From DASRHY01 sp046765875 (GTDB lineage Bacteria > Actinomycetota > Actinomycetes > Propionibacteriales > Kribbellaceae), in assembly GCA_046765875.1 (NCBI GenBank), contig JBKPSJ010000162.1, positions 1 through 23,152 on the forward strand: a DNA stretch of 23,152 nucleotides. The letters run 5' to 3'. This document shows positions 7,017 through 16,366 of this stretch, one piece after another. Position 1 is the stretch's first letter; the number at the start of each line of letters is the position of its first letter. Below the pieces are notes generated by a model. It ran no database searches, was not told where the DNA came from, and saw only the letters and a program-made list of their open reading frames with translations. A program made the translations under genes and the position numbers.

Positions 7017-8030
7017 ATGGAGGACCTCCGGAGTTTCATCGCCGGCCTGCCCAAGGCGGAGTTGCACGTCCACCACGTCGGCTCGGCCTCGCCGCGGATC
7101 GTCGCCGAGCTGGCCGAGCGGCACGGCGACTCGGCCGTTCCGACCGATCCGGAGGCGCTCGCGGCGTACTTCAACTTCACCGACTTCGCGCACTTCGTCC
7201 AGCTGTACCTGAGCGTGGTCGACCTGATCCGGACGCCGGAGGACGTCCGGACGCTGACGTACGAGATCGCCCGCGACATGGCCCGCCAGCAGATCCGGTA
7301 CGCCGAGCTCACCGTCACGCCGTACACGTCGATCGTGCGCGGGATCCCGGCGGAGGCCTTCTGCGAGGCGATCGAGGACGCCCGTACCCATGCGGGCAAG
7401 GAACTGGGCGTGACGCTGCGCTGGATCTTCGACATCCCGGGTGAGGCCGGGCTGCCGTCGGCGGAGGAGACGCTGCGGGTGGCTACGGGGCTCCAGCCGG
7501 ACGGGCTGGTCGCGTTCGGGCTCGGCGGGCCCGAGATCGGCGTGCCGCGGCCGCAGTTCGAGCCGTACTTCGACGCGGCCCGAGCGGCCGGGCTGCACAG
7601 CGTGCCGCATGCCGGCGAGACCACCGGGCCGCAGACGGTGTGGGACGCGGCGCTGGTGCTCGGCGCCGAGCGGATCGGGCACGGTACGTCGGCGGTGCAG
7701 GACCCCGACCTGGTCAAGTACCTCGCGGACCAGGGCATCCCGCTCGAGGTGTGCCCGACCTCGAACGTCGCCACCCGGGCGGTGGCGTCGCTGGACGAGC
7801 ATCCCCTGCCGGCGATGGTCGAGGGCGGGCTGCAGGTGACGATCAACTCCGACGACCCGCCGATGTTCGGCACCGATCTCAACCATGAGTACGCCGTGGC
7901 CGCCCGGCTGCTGGGCCTGGACCGCAACGGTGTGGCGGACCTGGCGCGCGCCGCGGTGCGGCAGTCTTTCGCCGACGACCGGATCAAGGCCGGGCTGCTC
8001 ATGGAGATCGACACGTACGCGCGATCCTGA
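7017..8030 (+). CDS. Adenosine deaminase-family enzyme, probably aminodeoxyfutalosine deaminase
   Basis: Cytosolic amidohydrolase of COG1816, 337 aa, with a TIM-barrel metal site: H17 and H19 (HVH), H198 and E201 (HAGE), H222 (RIGHG) and D279-D280 (SDDP). Ordinary adenosine deaminases read LDG after the first HxH; here it is HVHHVGSASPRIV, followed by VTPYTSIVRGIP (100-111). As I recall, these features mark the Streptomyces/Acidothermus group shown to deaminate 6-aminodeoxyfutalosine in the futalosine menaquinone pathway. No other menaquinone gene is in the window, so substrate choice stays open between adenosine and aminodeoxyfutalosine. The ATG at 7017 has AGGA eight bases upstream. It is an insertion relative to the usual sua5-prmC neighbourhood. 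Confidence 0.88.
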   Translation: MEDLRSFIAGLPKAELHVHHVGSASPRIVAELAERHGDSAVPTDPEALAAYFNFTDFAHFVQLYLSVVDLIRTPEDVRTLTYEIARDMARQQIRYAELTVTPYTSIVRGIPAEAFCEAIEDARTHAGKELGVTLRWIFDIPGEAGLPSAEETLRVATGLQPDGLVAFGLGGPEIGVPRPQFEPYFDAARAAGLHSVPHAGETTGPQTVWDAALVLGAERIGHGTSAVQDPDLVKYLADQGIPLEVCPTSNVATRAVASLDEHPLPAMVEGGLQVTINSDDPPMFGTDLNHEYAVAARLLGLDRNGVADLARAAVRQSFADDRIKAGLLMEIDTYARS

Positions 8031-8077
8031 CCCGCACCTGTGCGACGGAGACGGGAGGTGCGTGCTTTCCTATTCCG

Positions 8078-9049
8078 GTGTCTGCCCGCACGCGCCGCAG
8101 GAGCACGGCGGCTATCGGTGCTCCGATGCTGGCTCTGATGGTGCTCGTTCCAGCCGCCTGCAGGAACGAGCCGGCCAGCCCTGCGGCCGCCCAGTCGTCG
8201 GCCTCGTCGCCGAGCCCTTCGCCGTCCGCCACCGCCTCGGACCCGGTCCCGGTGCAACCGCAACTGCCCCGCGGTGGCCGGACGGTCTTCCCGCGCTACC
8301 AATTGGTCTCGTACGTCGGATTCCCGGGCTCACCCGCGCTCGGCCCGTTCGACAGCGACCTCGAGGCCCGCGCCGCGCGGCTCGAACGTCAGGCCGTTCC
8401 GTACGCGTCCGGGCGGGTGGTGCAGCCGGTGATGGAGCTGATCGTGGTGGTCGCGAACGGCCGTCCGGGCCCGGACCGCAAGTACCGCAGCCGGCTCGAC
8501 GAGGCCGAGATCGACCGGTATCTCGCGGTCGCGCGGCGGCACAGGATGCTGATGCTCCTCGACATCCAGGCCGGCCGGGCCGATCCGCTGACCGAGGTCA
8601 AGCGGTTCGAGCGGTACCTGTCCCAGCCCGACATCGGGCTGGCGTTCGACCCCGAGTGGGCGGTCGGGCCGCGCGATATACCCGGAGAGGTGTACGGCCA
8701 CACCAGCGGCACCGAGCTGGACTCGATCGCGGCGTACCTGAGCGGGCTGGTGGTGAGGAACGACCTGCCCGAGAAGGTGTTCGTCTTCCACCAGCTGTCG
8801 CGCCGGATCGTCAGCAACGAGATGAGGCTGAAGCGGCATCCGGGCGTGGTCACGATCAAGTCCGTCGACGGCATCGGCCACATGGCGGACAAGCTCATCA
8901 CCTGGCACAAGCTGACCCCGCGGATGGCGCCCGGTGTCCACGCCGGATTCAAGCTGTTCTTCGACGAGGACACCCGGCACGGCAAGCTGATGACACCTGC
9001 TCAGGTCCTGGCCCTCAAGCCGCGCCCCGAGCTGGTCACGTACGAATAG
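8078..9049 (+). CDS. Secreted lipoprotein of unknown function, likely barrel fold
   Basis: I do not recognise a named family. The GTG at 8078 gives 323 aa. A basic N-terminus (RTRRR) and hydrophobic stretch (about 12-27) end in PAAC with C28 as the likely lipidated cysteine; the -3 proline is atypical for a lipobox. Residues 31-65 are a Ser/Pro/Ala linker. The rest alternates beta strands and helices (YQLVSYVGFPG, MELIVVVA, MLMLLDIQ, IGLAFDPEW, KVFVFHQL, VVTIKSVDG, FKLFFDED), suggesting a (beta/alpha)8 barrel like glycoside hydrolases. D191 and E193 at a strand end are candidate active-site acids. The gene follows the deaminase on the same strand after 47 nt and overlaps the convergent cupin gene by 14 bp. 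Function is unknown; the fold is inferred. Confidence 0.8.
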   Translation: MSARTRRRSTAAIGAPMLALMVLVPAACRNEPASPAAAQSSASSPSPSPSATASDPVPVQPQLPRGGRTVFPRYQLVSYVGFPGSPALGPFDSDLEARAARLERQAVPYASGRVVQPVMELIVVVANGRPGPDRKYRSRLDEAEIDRYLAVARRHRMLMLLDIQAGRADPLTEVKRFERYLSQPDIGLAFDPEWAVGPRDIPGEVYGHTSGTELDSIAAYLSGLVVRNDLPEKVFVFHQLSRRIVSNEMRLKRHPGVVTIKSVDGIGHMADKLITWHKLTPRMAPGVHAGFKLFFDEDTRHGKLMTPAQVLALKPRPELVTYE

Positions 9050-9557
9050 GCGGCGGAGTCAGTCCGTACCGCTCGATGACGCCGGGCAGCCAGTCCGGCT
9101 GACCGTACTCCAGGCCGTACTTCTCGGCCAGCGCGATCACGGCCTCGGCCTGCGGCGGTCCGTCCTTCACGAGTTCGGTCATGTCGTGGAAGTAGTGCTC
9201 GAACCCGCCCGGGCTGATCACCTCGATCATCCGGGCCGGCACGTCGCCGGCGTTCCACATCGAATGCATCTCGCCGCGCGGTTTGGTGATGTAGCCGCCC
9301 GCGCCGAGCACCACCTCGCGGTCGCCGGACCGGAACCCGATCTCGCCCTCGGTGACGATCGAGAACTCGTCCTCGCGGGTGTGCAGGTGCGGCGGTACCA
9401 GGACCCCGGGCGCGAACGGGTGCTCGACGATCGAGATCGATCCGCCGGTGTCGGCGCTCCAGAGTTTGAACGCGACGCCCAGACCCGGGACCAGCCCTCC
9501 GACCAGGCCCTCTCCGGGCTGTACAACCGTCAGCGGCGGCGGTGCGGGTGTGTTCAT
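9036..9557 (-). CDS. Cupin-domain protein
   Basis: Single-domain cupin of 173 aa. Motif 1 is G51 with five residues before H57-x-H59 and then E64; motif 2 is P93-x-G95-x-x-H98-x-x-x-N102. All four usual metal ligands (H57, H59, E64, H98) are present, so an Fe, Mn or Ni site is likely, as in quercetin dioxygenase-like and related enzymes. The C-terminal ~50 residues (AEKYGLEYGQPDWLPGVIERYGL) are a helical extension seen in several actinobacterial cupins. The ATG at 9557 is chosen for the strong GGGAGGG just before it, over an earlier in-frame ATG at 9584. It is divergent from the TetR gene and probably its target. The substrate cannot be told from sequence. Confidence 0.88.
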   Translation of the reverse strand: MNTPAPPPLTVVQPGEGLVGGLVPGLGVAFKLWSADTGGSISIVEHPFAPGVLVPPHLHTREDEFSIVTEGEIGFRSGDREVVLGAGGYITKPRGEMHSMWNAGDVPARMIEVISPGGFEHYFHDMTELVKDGPPQAEAVIALAEKYGLEYGQPDWLPGVIERYGLTPPPIRT

Positions 9558-9570
9558 GTTCCCTCCCTCA

Positions 9571-9658
9571 ATTTCGATGAACACCGCGGTACTCTGAAAG
9601 AGTGAATGACGGATGGAAGGCTGTCAAGACTTGAGTGAACAGGTACGTTCATCGAAAT
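9571..9658. promoter_or_regulatory. Operator-like repeats between the cupin and TetR genes
   Basis: ATTTCGATGAAC (9571-9582) recurs as its exact reverse complement GTTCATCGAAAT (9647-9658). Beside the first copy lies the palindrome ACCGCGGT (9583-9590), within an imperfect 16-bp dyad GAACACCGCGGTACTC. The second copy forms its own dyad, TGAAC-N6-GTTCA (9636-9651). Paired dyads between divergent regulator and target genes are the usual setting for TetR-family operators. Binding is inferred. Confidence 0.55.
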
Positions 9659-10248
9659 CGCGCGACTACCGGATGCGCAAGCGCGCCGACAACGTCGAGG
9701 CGACCCGGCAGCGGATCGTCGAGGCGGCCGTCCACCTGCACGGCACCGTCGGCCCGGCCGAGACGACTGTCGCCGGGATCGCGGCGGAAGCCGGCGTCAC
9801 CCGCCTGACCGTGTACCGGCACTTCCCGGACGAAGAGGCGATGTTCGCCGCCTGTACTTCACACTGGCTCACCCAGCAGCGCCAGGTGCCCGATCCCGAG
9901 AGCTGGACCACGATCACCGACCCCGGGCAGCGGCTGCGCGCCGCGCTGGCGGACCTGTACGCGTTCTATCGTGACGGACAGGACATGCTGACGCTCTCGC
10001 ACCGCGACCGGGCGACCATGCCGGCCGGCATTCGCGACCGACTGGCGGCGCAGGATCGCCACTGGCAGGATCTGTTGCTCACCCCGTTCAACGTCCGCGG
10101 CACCAAGGCTCGCCGGGTCGCCGCCGTGATCGGCCACGCGATGGCGTTCCCGACCTGGCGTTCCCTCTGCGTCGTCAACGACCTGTCCGACGCCGAGGCC
10201 GTCAACGCCATGGGCACTCTTGTGCTCACGACTTACAACGAAGCGTGA
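9613..10248 (+). CDS. TetR-family transcriptional regulator
   Basis: One-component repressor-type protein, 211 aa from the ATG at 9613. The N-terminal helix-turn-helix is clear: RQRIVEAAVHLHG (about 32-44), then TTVAGIAAEAGVTRLTVYRHFPDEEAMF (about 51-78), the TetR recognition-helix pattern. The C-terminal half is an all-helical ligand domain with no recognisable subfamily. The start is uncertain: a TTG at 9631 with GGAAGG upstream, or the ATG at 9673, would also keep the whole DNA-binding domain, and an operator-like dyad at 9636-9651 lies inside the longest version. It is divergent from the cupin gene and ends 12 nt before the convergent prmC stop. Confidence 0.9.
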   Translation: MEGCQDLSEQVRSSKSRDYRMRKRADNVEATRQRIVEAAVHLHGTVGPAETTVAGIAAEAGVTRLTVYRHFPDEEAMFAACTSHWLTQQRQVPDPESWTTITDPGQRLRAALADLYAFYRDGQDMLTLSHRDRATMPAGIRDRLAAQDRHWQDLLLTPFNVRGTKARRVAAVIGHAMAFPTWRSLCVVNDLSDAEAVNAMGTLVLTTYNEA

Positions 10249-10260
10249 CGGGTCGCGACC

Positions 10261-11097
10261 CTAAACGTGCCGGCCGGTGGTGAACCGCGGCCGGTCGGCC
10301 AGATCGACATTGTCGCGGACCTCGGTGAAGGCGCCGGTCGCTGTGAAGACGGCCGGAGCGGACTCGCCCTGAAGGTCGGCGTGCTCGCAAGCGAACCATC
10401 CACCTGGCTTCAGCAGCCGGGCGGCGGTGGCGGCCACCACGCGGATCGCATCCAGGCCGTCGTCGCCGGACCACAGCGCCAGCGCCGGGTCGTGGTCGCG
10501 GACCTCGGTGGCCACCGACTCCCAGGCAGTCAGTGGGATGTACGGCGGGTTGGCGACGATCAGGTCCACCGTGCCGTTCAGTTGCTGGAGGCAACCTTCT
10601 ATATCGGTCTCGTACAGGATCACGCCGGTGCCCTCGAGATTGCGCCGGGCCCAGACGCACGCCTCGGCCGACTTCTCCACCGCGTGGACGACCGCGCCGG
10701 GGTGCTCGGTGGCGAGCGCGCCGGCGATGGCGCCGGACCCGGCGCACAGGTCGACGACGAGCGGATCCGGCTTGCCGGCCAGGCGTTCCAGCGCCCAGCC
10801 GACCATCACCTCGGTCTCCGGCCGCGGTACGAAGACGCCCGGTCCGACGACCAGTTCGCGATACCGGAATGCGGCCGTACCGGTCAGGTGCTGCAGCGGT
10901 TCTCGGGCCGCGCGGCGGGTCACCAACTCGTCGTATGCCACCTGCTGGGCCTGGCTGACCTCGGTCATGCCGAGCCGGGTCCGGCTGGTCCCGCACACGT
11001 AGGCGAGCAGTTCGGCCGCGTCGTACTCGGGCGAGGCGACACCGGCCTCGGCCAGCACACGCGTGCCCTCAGCGACCACCTTCCGAGCCGACGTCAT
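10261..11097 (-). CDS. prmC: Release factor glutamine N5-methyltransferase
   Basis: SAM-dependent methyltransferase (HemK/PrmC), 278 aa, that methylates the glutamine of the GGQ motif in release factors RF1 and RF2. The N-terminal helical domain (about 1-75) precedes the VFVPRPETE segment (88-96), the SAM-binding VVDLCAGSGAIAGALA (114-129) and the substrate motif NPPY at 183-186. The ATG at 11097 overlaps the prfA stop by four bases (ATGA), so the enzyme is coupled to its own substrate, RF1. Confidence 0.96.
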   Translation of the reverse strand: MTSARKVVAEGTRVLAEAGVASPEYDAAELLAYVCGTSRTRLGMTEVSQAQQVAYDELVTRRAAREPLQHLTGTAAFRYRELVVGPGVFVPRPETEVMVGWALERLAGKPDPLVVDLCAGSGAIAGALATEHPGAVVHAVEKSAEACVWARRNLEGTGVILYETDIEGCLQQLNGTVDLIVANPPYIPLTAWESVATEVRDHDPALALWSGDDGLDAIRVVAATAARLLKPGGWFACEHADLQGESAPAVFTATGAFTEVRDNVDLADRPRFTTGRHV

Positions 11098-12173
11098 CGG
11101 GTCGTGTCGGCGGTGGCCAGGCGCTCGGCCAGGTCGGCCTCGGTGAGGGCCTGGATGACCGGGGCGATGTCACCGGTCATGAAGTGGTCCAGGTTGTAGG
11201 CCTTGTAGCCGACCCGGTGGTCGGAGATGCGGTTCTCCGGGAAGTTGTACGTGCGGATCCGCTCCGACCGGTCGACGGTCCGGATCTGCGAGCGGCGGGC
11301 GTCGGCCGCCTCCTTGTCCGCCTCCTCCTGGGCGGCCGCCAGCAGCCGGGCGCGCAGCACCCGCATCGCCTGCTCGCGGTTCTGCAACTGGGACTTCTCG
11401 TTCTGCATCGAGACGACGATCCCGGTCGGCAGGTGGGTTATCCGTACCGCGGAGTCGGTGGTGTTGACGCTCTGCCCACCCGGACCGGACGAGCGGAACA
11501 CGTCCACCCGCAGATCGTTCGGGTCGATCTCGACGTCGACCTCCTCCGCCTCGGGCAGTACGAGCACGCCCGCCGCCGAGGTGTGGATCCGGCCCTGCGA
11601 CTCGGTCACCGGCACCCGCTGGACCCGGTGCACGCCGCCCTCGTACTTGAGCTTGGCGTAGGGCGCCTCGCCCGGCTCGGGCGTACCTTTCGCCTTGACC
11701 GCCACAGTCACCGACTTGTACCCGCCCAGGTCGGAGTCGGCCGCGTCCAGGATCTCGGTCTTCCAGCCCTGCGACTCGGCGTACTTGAGGTACATCTTGA
11801 GCAGGTCTCCGGCGAACAGCGCCGACTCGTCTCCGCCCTCGCCGGCCTTGATCTCCAGGATCGCGTCCTTGTCGTCGCCGGCGTCGCGCGGCACCAGCAG
11901 CATCCGGAGCTTGTCGGCCAGCTCCTCGCGCCGGGTCTCCAGCCGGGTCGCCTCCTCGGCGAACGCCGGGTCCTCCCCCGCCAGCTCGCGGGCCGCCCCG
12001 ATGTCGTCGCCGGTCTGGCGCCATTCGCCGTACGTGCGCACGATCGGCGCCAGCGCGGCGTACCGCTTGCCGACCCGGCGCGCCTCGGCCTGGTCGCCGT
12101 GCAGCGCGGGGTCGGACATCGCCCGCTCGAGCTCGGCGTACTCGTCCCTGAGCGCCTCGACCGCCTCGAACAC
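11094..12173 (-). CDS. prfA: Peptide chain release factor 1
   Basis: RF1, 359 aa, which reads UAA and UAG in the ribosomal A site and triggers peptide release. The catalytic GGQ is at 232-234 in SSGPGGQSVN. The stop-codon recognition tripeptide reads PVT (188-190, in RVPVTESQGRIHTSA), where E. coli has PAT, a tolerated variation. I chose the GTG at 12173 because AGGAG lies eight bases upstream and the length then equals the family norm. The frame is open to 12398, but that extension overlaps rpmE and has no RF1 similarity. It is followed directly by prmC. Confidence 0.96.
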   Translation of the reverse strand: MFEAVEALRDEYAELERAMSDPALHGDQAEARRVGKRYAALAPIVRTYGEWRQTGDDIGAARELAGEDPAFAEEATRLETRREELADKLRMLLVPRDAGDDKDAILEIKAGEGGDESALFAGDLLKMYLKYAESQGWKTEILDAADSDLGGYKSVTVAVKAKGTPEPGEAPYAKLKYEGGVHRVQRVPVTESQGRIHTSAAGVLVLPEAEEVDVEIDPNDLRVDVFRSSGPGGQSVNTTDSAVRITHLPTGIVVSMQNEKSQLQNREQAMRVLRARLLAAAQEEADKEAADARRSQIRTVDRSERIRTYNFPENRISDHRVGYKAYNLDHFMTGDIAPVIQALTEADLAERLATADTTR

Positions 12174-12240
12174 CGCACCGTCTCCTGTCAACGCGACGAC
12201 GCCGGCCACCCCTTCGCGGGTGACCGGCGCCGTAAGCCAG

Positions 12241-12450
12241 CTACTTCTTCTTCGCGTACCGCTTCTCGAACCGGGCAACCCGGCCACCGGTGTCCAGAAT
12301 CTTCTGCTTGCCGGTGTAGAACGGGTGGCAGTTCGAGCAGACGTCGGCATGGATGATGCCGTTCTCCGCGGTCGAACGGGTCGTGAACGTGTTGCCACAG
12401 GTGCAGGTCACCGTGGTCTCCACGTACGCCGGGTGGATGTCGCTCTTCAT
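12241..12450 (-). CDS. rpmE: 50S ribosomal protein L31, zinc-binding type
   Basis: L31 of the 50S subunit, 69 aa. The zinc ribbon cysteines are C16, C18, C38 and C41, so this is the C+ (zinc-bound) form rather than the zinc-independent paralogue. The ending KQKILDTGGRVARFEKRYAKKK is typical. The ATG at 12450 follows AGGAGACCC. It lies 67 nt upstream of prfA. The conserved order rho-rpmE-prfA-prmC is interrupted here only by the hemerythrin-like gene between rho and rpmE. Confidence 0.97.
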   Translation of the reverse strand: MKSDIHPAYVETTVTCTCGNTFTTRSTAENGIIHADVCSNCHPFYTGKQKILDTGGRVARFEKRYAKKK

Positions 12451-12554
12451 GGGTCTCCTCGAGTCAAAGGCGGCCCGGGTCCCCTGCGTGTACAGAGGTG
12501 AACCGGAACCAACGCACGATTGTGCCACTGACCCCCACAACCACGCGAATCCGG

Positions 12555-13030
12555 TCAGTATTCCGAGCGTACGACGAGCTTCTCGGCCGTCCGGCGTGCT
12601 CGCGCGGCCTCGACCAGAGCCCATCCGTCGGCACCCAGCGTGACCGCGGCGACCGGGAACGTGCCGTCGTTCTCCTTGTCGAAGTGCCGGACCAGCTCGG
12701 TGAGGAGCTGGGGCACCCGATCCATCCAGCCCGGGTCGGCGTGGAGAAGGGTAGCCAGCGCGAGCTGCATCTCGTCGTGCTCGCTCTCGAGATCCGCGAC
12801 GCGGCCGGCGAACTCCGGCTCGCGCCGCAGTGCCGCCAGGATGCCGTCCTCCTCCTGCCGGACGTGCGGGCCGAGCAGAGCGGTCAGCTGCCTCAGATCA
12901 TCGAGGCCCGGTCCTCGTCGCCTTCCGCGATCGCCCGCCGGACCCGGCCGGCGATCTTCTCCAGCTCGAGGTGCTCGTCCATCAAGGCGGCGATCGGCGC
13001 GATGTCGCGGCAGCCGCAGTACTCACACAT
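12555..13030 (-). pseudogene. Hemerythrin-like (HHE domain) protein gene, frameshifted
   Basis: Reading starts at the ATG at 13030, well placed behind GGAGG, and runs MCEYCGCRDIAPIAALMDEH for 45 codons to a stop at 12893-12895. The continuation lies in the next frame: DDLRQLTALLGPHVRQEEDG, then ESEHDEMQ, then VRHFDKENDGTFP, ending at 12555. Joined, the pieces give about 158 aa with the HHE metal ligands in order (H20, then H/E pairs in PHVRQEE, SEHDE and RHFDKEN) and the N-terminal CxxCxC usual for this actinobacterial group. Restoring one G in the CCGGG run near 12903 rejoins the frames. Such proteins bind di-iron and sense or store oxygen or nitric oxide. Whether the break is real or a sequencing error cannot be told. 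Confidence 0.8.
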
Positions 13031-13075
13031 GTCACACCTCCGGCGAGGCTCTCGATGCCCTCAGCCTGACGTGAC

Positions 13076-13120
13076 ACGGACCGCGGCGGCAGGAGCAAAG
13101 GTCCTGCCGCCGCGGTCCGT
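13076..13120 (-). terminator. Strong hairpin terminator after rho
   Basis: A perfect 19-bp stem, ACGGACCGCGGCGGCAGGA with its complement, closes a 7-nt loop (GCAAAGG) 20 nt past the rho stop. No U-tract follows on the minus strand, so it is the U-less hairpin type common in actinobacteria. It separates rho from the downstream hemerythrin-like gene. Confidence 0.8.
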
Positions 13121-13139
13121 TCGTCGTGTGCCGCCCTGC

Positions 13140-15179
<2,040 letters not shown>

Positions 15180-15481
15180 GTGAGGTCCTTCCCACACGGA
15201 TGGGCGGCGGCACGGGGCACGTCGCCCGAAGGCATTCACCCACGACCAACGGAACGGGTACGTGGGCGTTCGAGCTCTCGTCACCTGGGCCTCCGCGACC
15301 ACCCGGCGCGGGTTGCGTCAGGGATTCACAGGGGTACGCCGCCGACGCGACCGGGTGCAGGGCGGCCCGGGAGTGGCGAGAGTTTCTCCGATCACCTGGA
15401 GGGGATCGGGTGAAGTCGAGGTTAGCACCACATCTGGGTCAGAGCACGACTCGGGACATGGAAACGCGTGTCACATTGCTT
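15180..15481 (-). promoter_or_regulatory. rho leader and promoter region
   Basis: This 302-nt gap between thrB and rho holds no convincing gene. On the minus strand an extended -10-like TGCTAACCT (hexamer at 15419-15424) would place a start near 15412 and leave a leader of about 230 nt. A small hairpin with CCGATC/GATCGG arms (15388-15393, 15404-15409) begins the leader. Long leaders ahead of rho fit autoregulation by premature termination, known in enteric bacteria. No matching -35 was found, so the promoter is tentative. Confidence 0.4.
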
Positions 15482-16366
15482 TCATTCCCGCACAGCGGAC
15501 AAGACCTGCATGCCGACTGGATCGATCGGCAGCGGCAGCCGTGTCCAGCCGTCAGGAGCGGCCGGCGATCCGGTCAACTGGTCTGAGACGAAGGCCAGTA
15601 CGGTCGGCCCCGCGCCACTGATCACGGCCGGAACGCCACGGTCGCGCAAACGCTCAAGTAGCGCGGCACTGTCCGGCATGGCCGACGCCCGGTACGACTG
15701 GTGCAACCGGTCTTCTGTGGCCACGGGCAACAAGTCGGGCCGGGTGGTGACAGCCGTCGCGAGCAACGCCGCACGACCCGCGTTCGCCGCGGCGTCGGCA
15801 TGTGGAACAGTCTCCGGCAGTAGTCCGCGTGCCATCTCGGTCGACAGCGCCCCCGGCGGTACGTACGCGACCACCGATAACGCCGGGTGCGGATCCAGCC
15901 GTACGGCGCTCCCACTCCCCCACGCGATCGTGAACCCGCCGTACACGCACGCGGCGACATTGTCCGGGTGACCCTCGATGCCGGCGGCGATCCGCAGCAC
16001 CTTCGCCGGTTCGGCTGGAGTGCCGGTCAACTCGAACGCGGCCCGAACGCCGGCCACGATCGCGGCTGCGGACGAGCCCAGCCCGCGGCCGTGCGGGATC
16101 CGGTTCACACAACGCAGAGTGAGTCCATCCACAGATCCGCCAAACGCGTCGAGGGCGGTGTGGAACGACCGTACGATCAGGTGTGAGGAGTCACCCGGGA
16201 CCTCTTCGGCCCCTTCTCCCTCGACCTCGATCGCCAATCCGTCGTCGGCGGTCCCGATCTGCACTTCGTCGTAGAGGGCCAGCGCAAGACCGAACGCGTC
16301 GAACCCGGGACCGAGGTTGGCGCTTGTCGCCGGTACCCGGATCCTGATCTCGCTCGCCGCTGTCAT
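15482..16366 (-). CDS. thrB: Homoserine kinase
   Basis: GHMP-family kinase, 294 aa, that phosphorylates homoserine with ATP in threonine synthesis. The N-terminal RVPATSANLGPGFDAFG (10-26), the phosphate loop PHGRGLGSSAA (91-101) and the C-terminal ISGAGPTVLAF are family signatures. I chose the ATG at 16366 because it overlaps the thrC stop by four bases (ATGA); a GTG four codons earlier is possible. It is the last gene of the operon, immediately ahead of the rho leader. Confidence 0.96.
   Translation of the reverse strand: MTAASEIRIRVPATSANLGPGFDAFGLALALYDEVQIGTADDGLAIEVEGEGAEEVPGDSSHLIVRSFHTALDAFGGSVDGLTLRCVNRIPHGRGLGSSAAAIVAGVRAAFELTGTPAEPAKVLRIAAGIEGHPDNVAACVYGGFTIAWGSGSAVRLDPHPALSVVAYVPPGALSTEMARGLLPETVPHADAAANAGRAALLATAVTTRPDLLPVATEDRLHQSYRASAMPDSAALLERLRDRGVPAVISGAGPTVLAFVSDQLTGSPAAPDGWTRLPLPIDPVGMQVLSAVRE

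Noticed and set aside
11094..12398. A 434-aa version of prfA
   Set aside because: The extension overlaps rpmE; GTG at 12173 with AGGAG gives the normal RF1 length.
12893..12910. Programmed -1 frameshift in the hemerythrin-like gene
   Set aside because: No standard slippery heptamer is present at the junction, and the family is normally read in one frame; a one-base loss is simpler.
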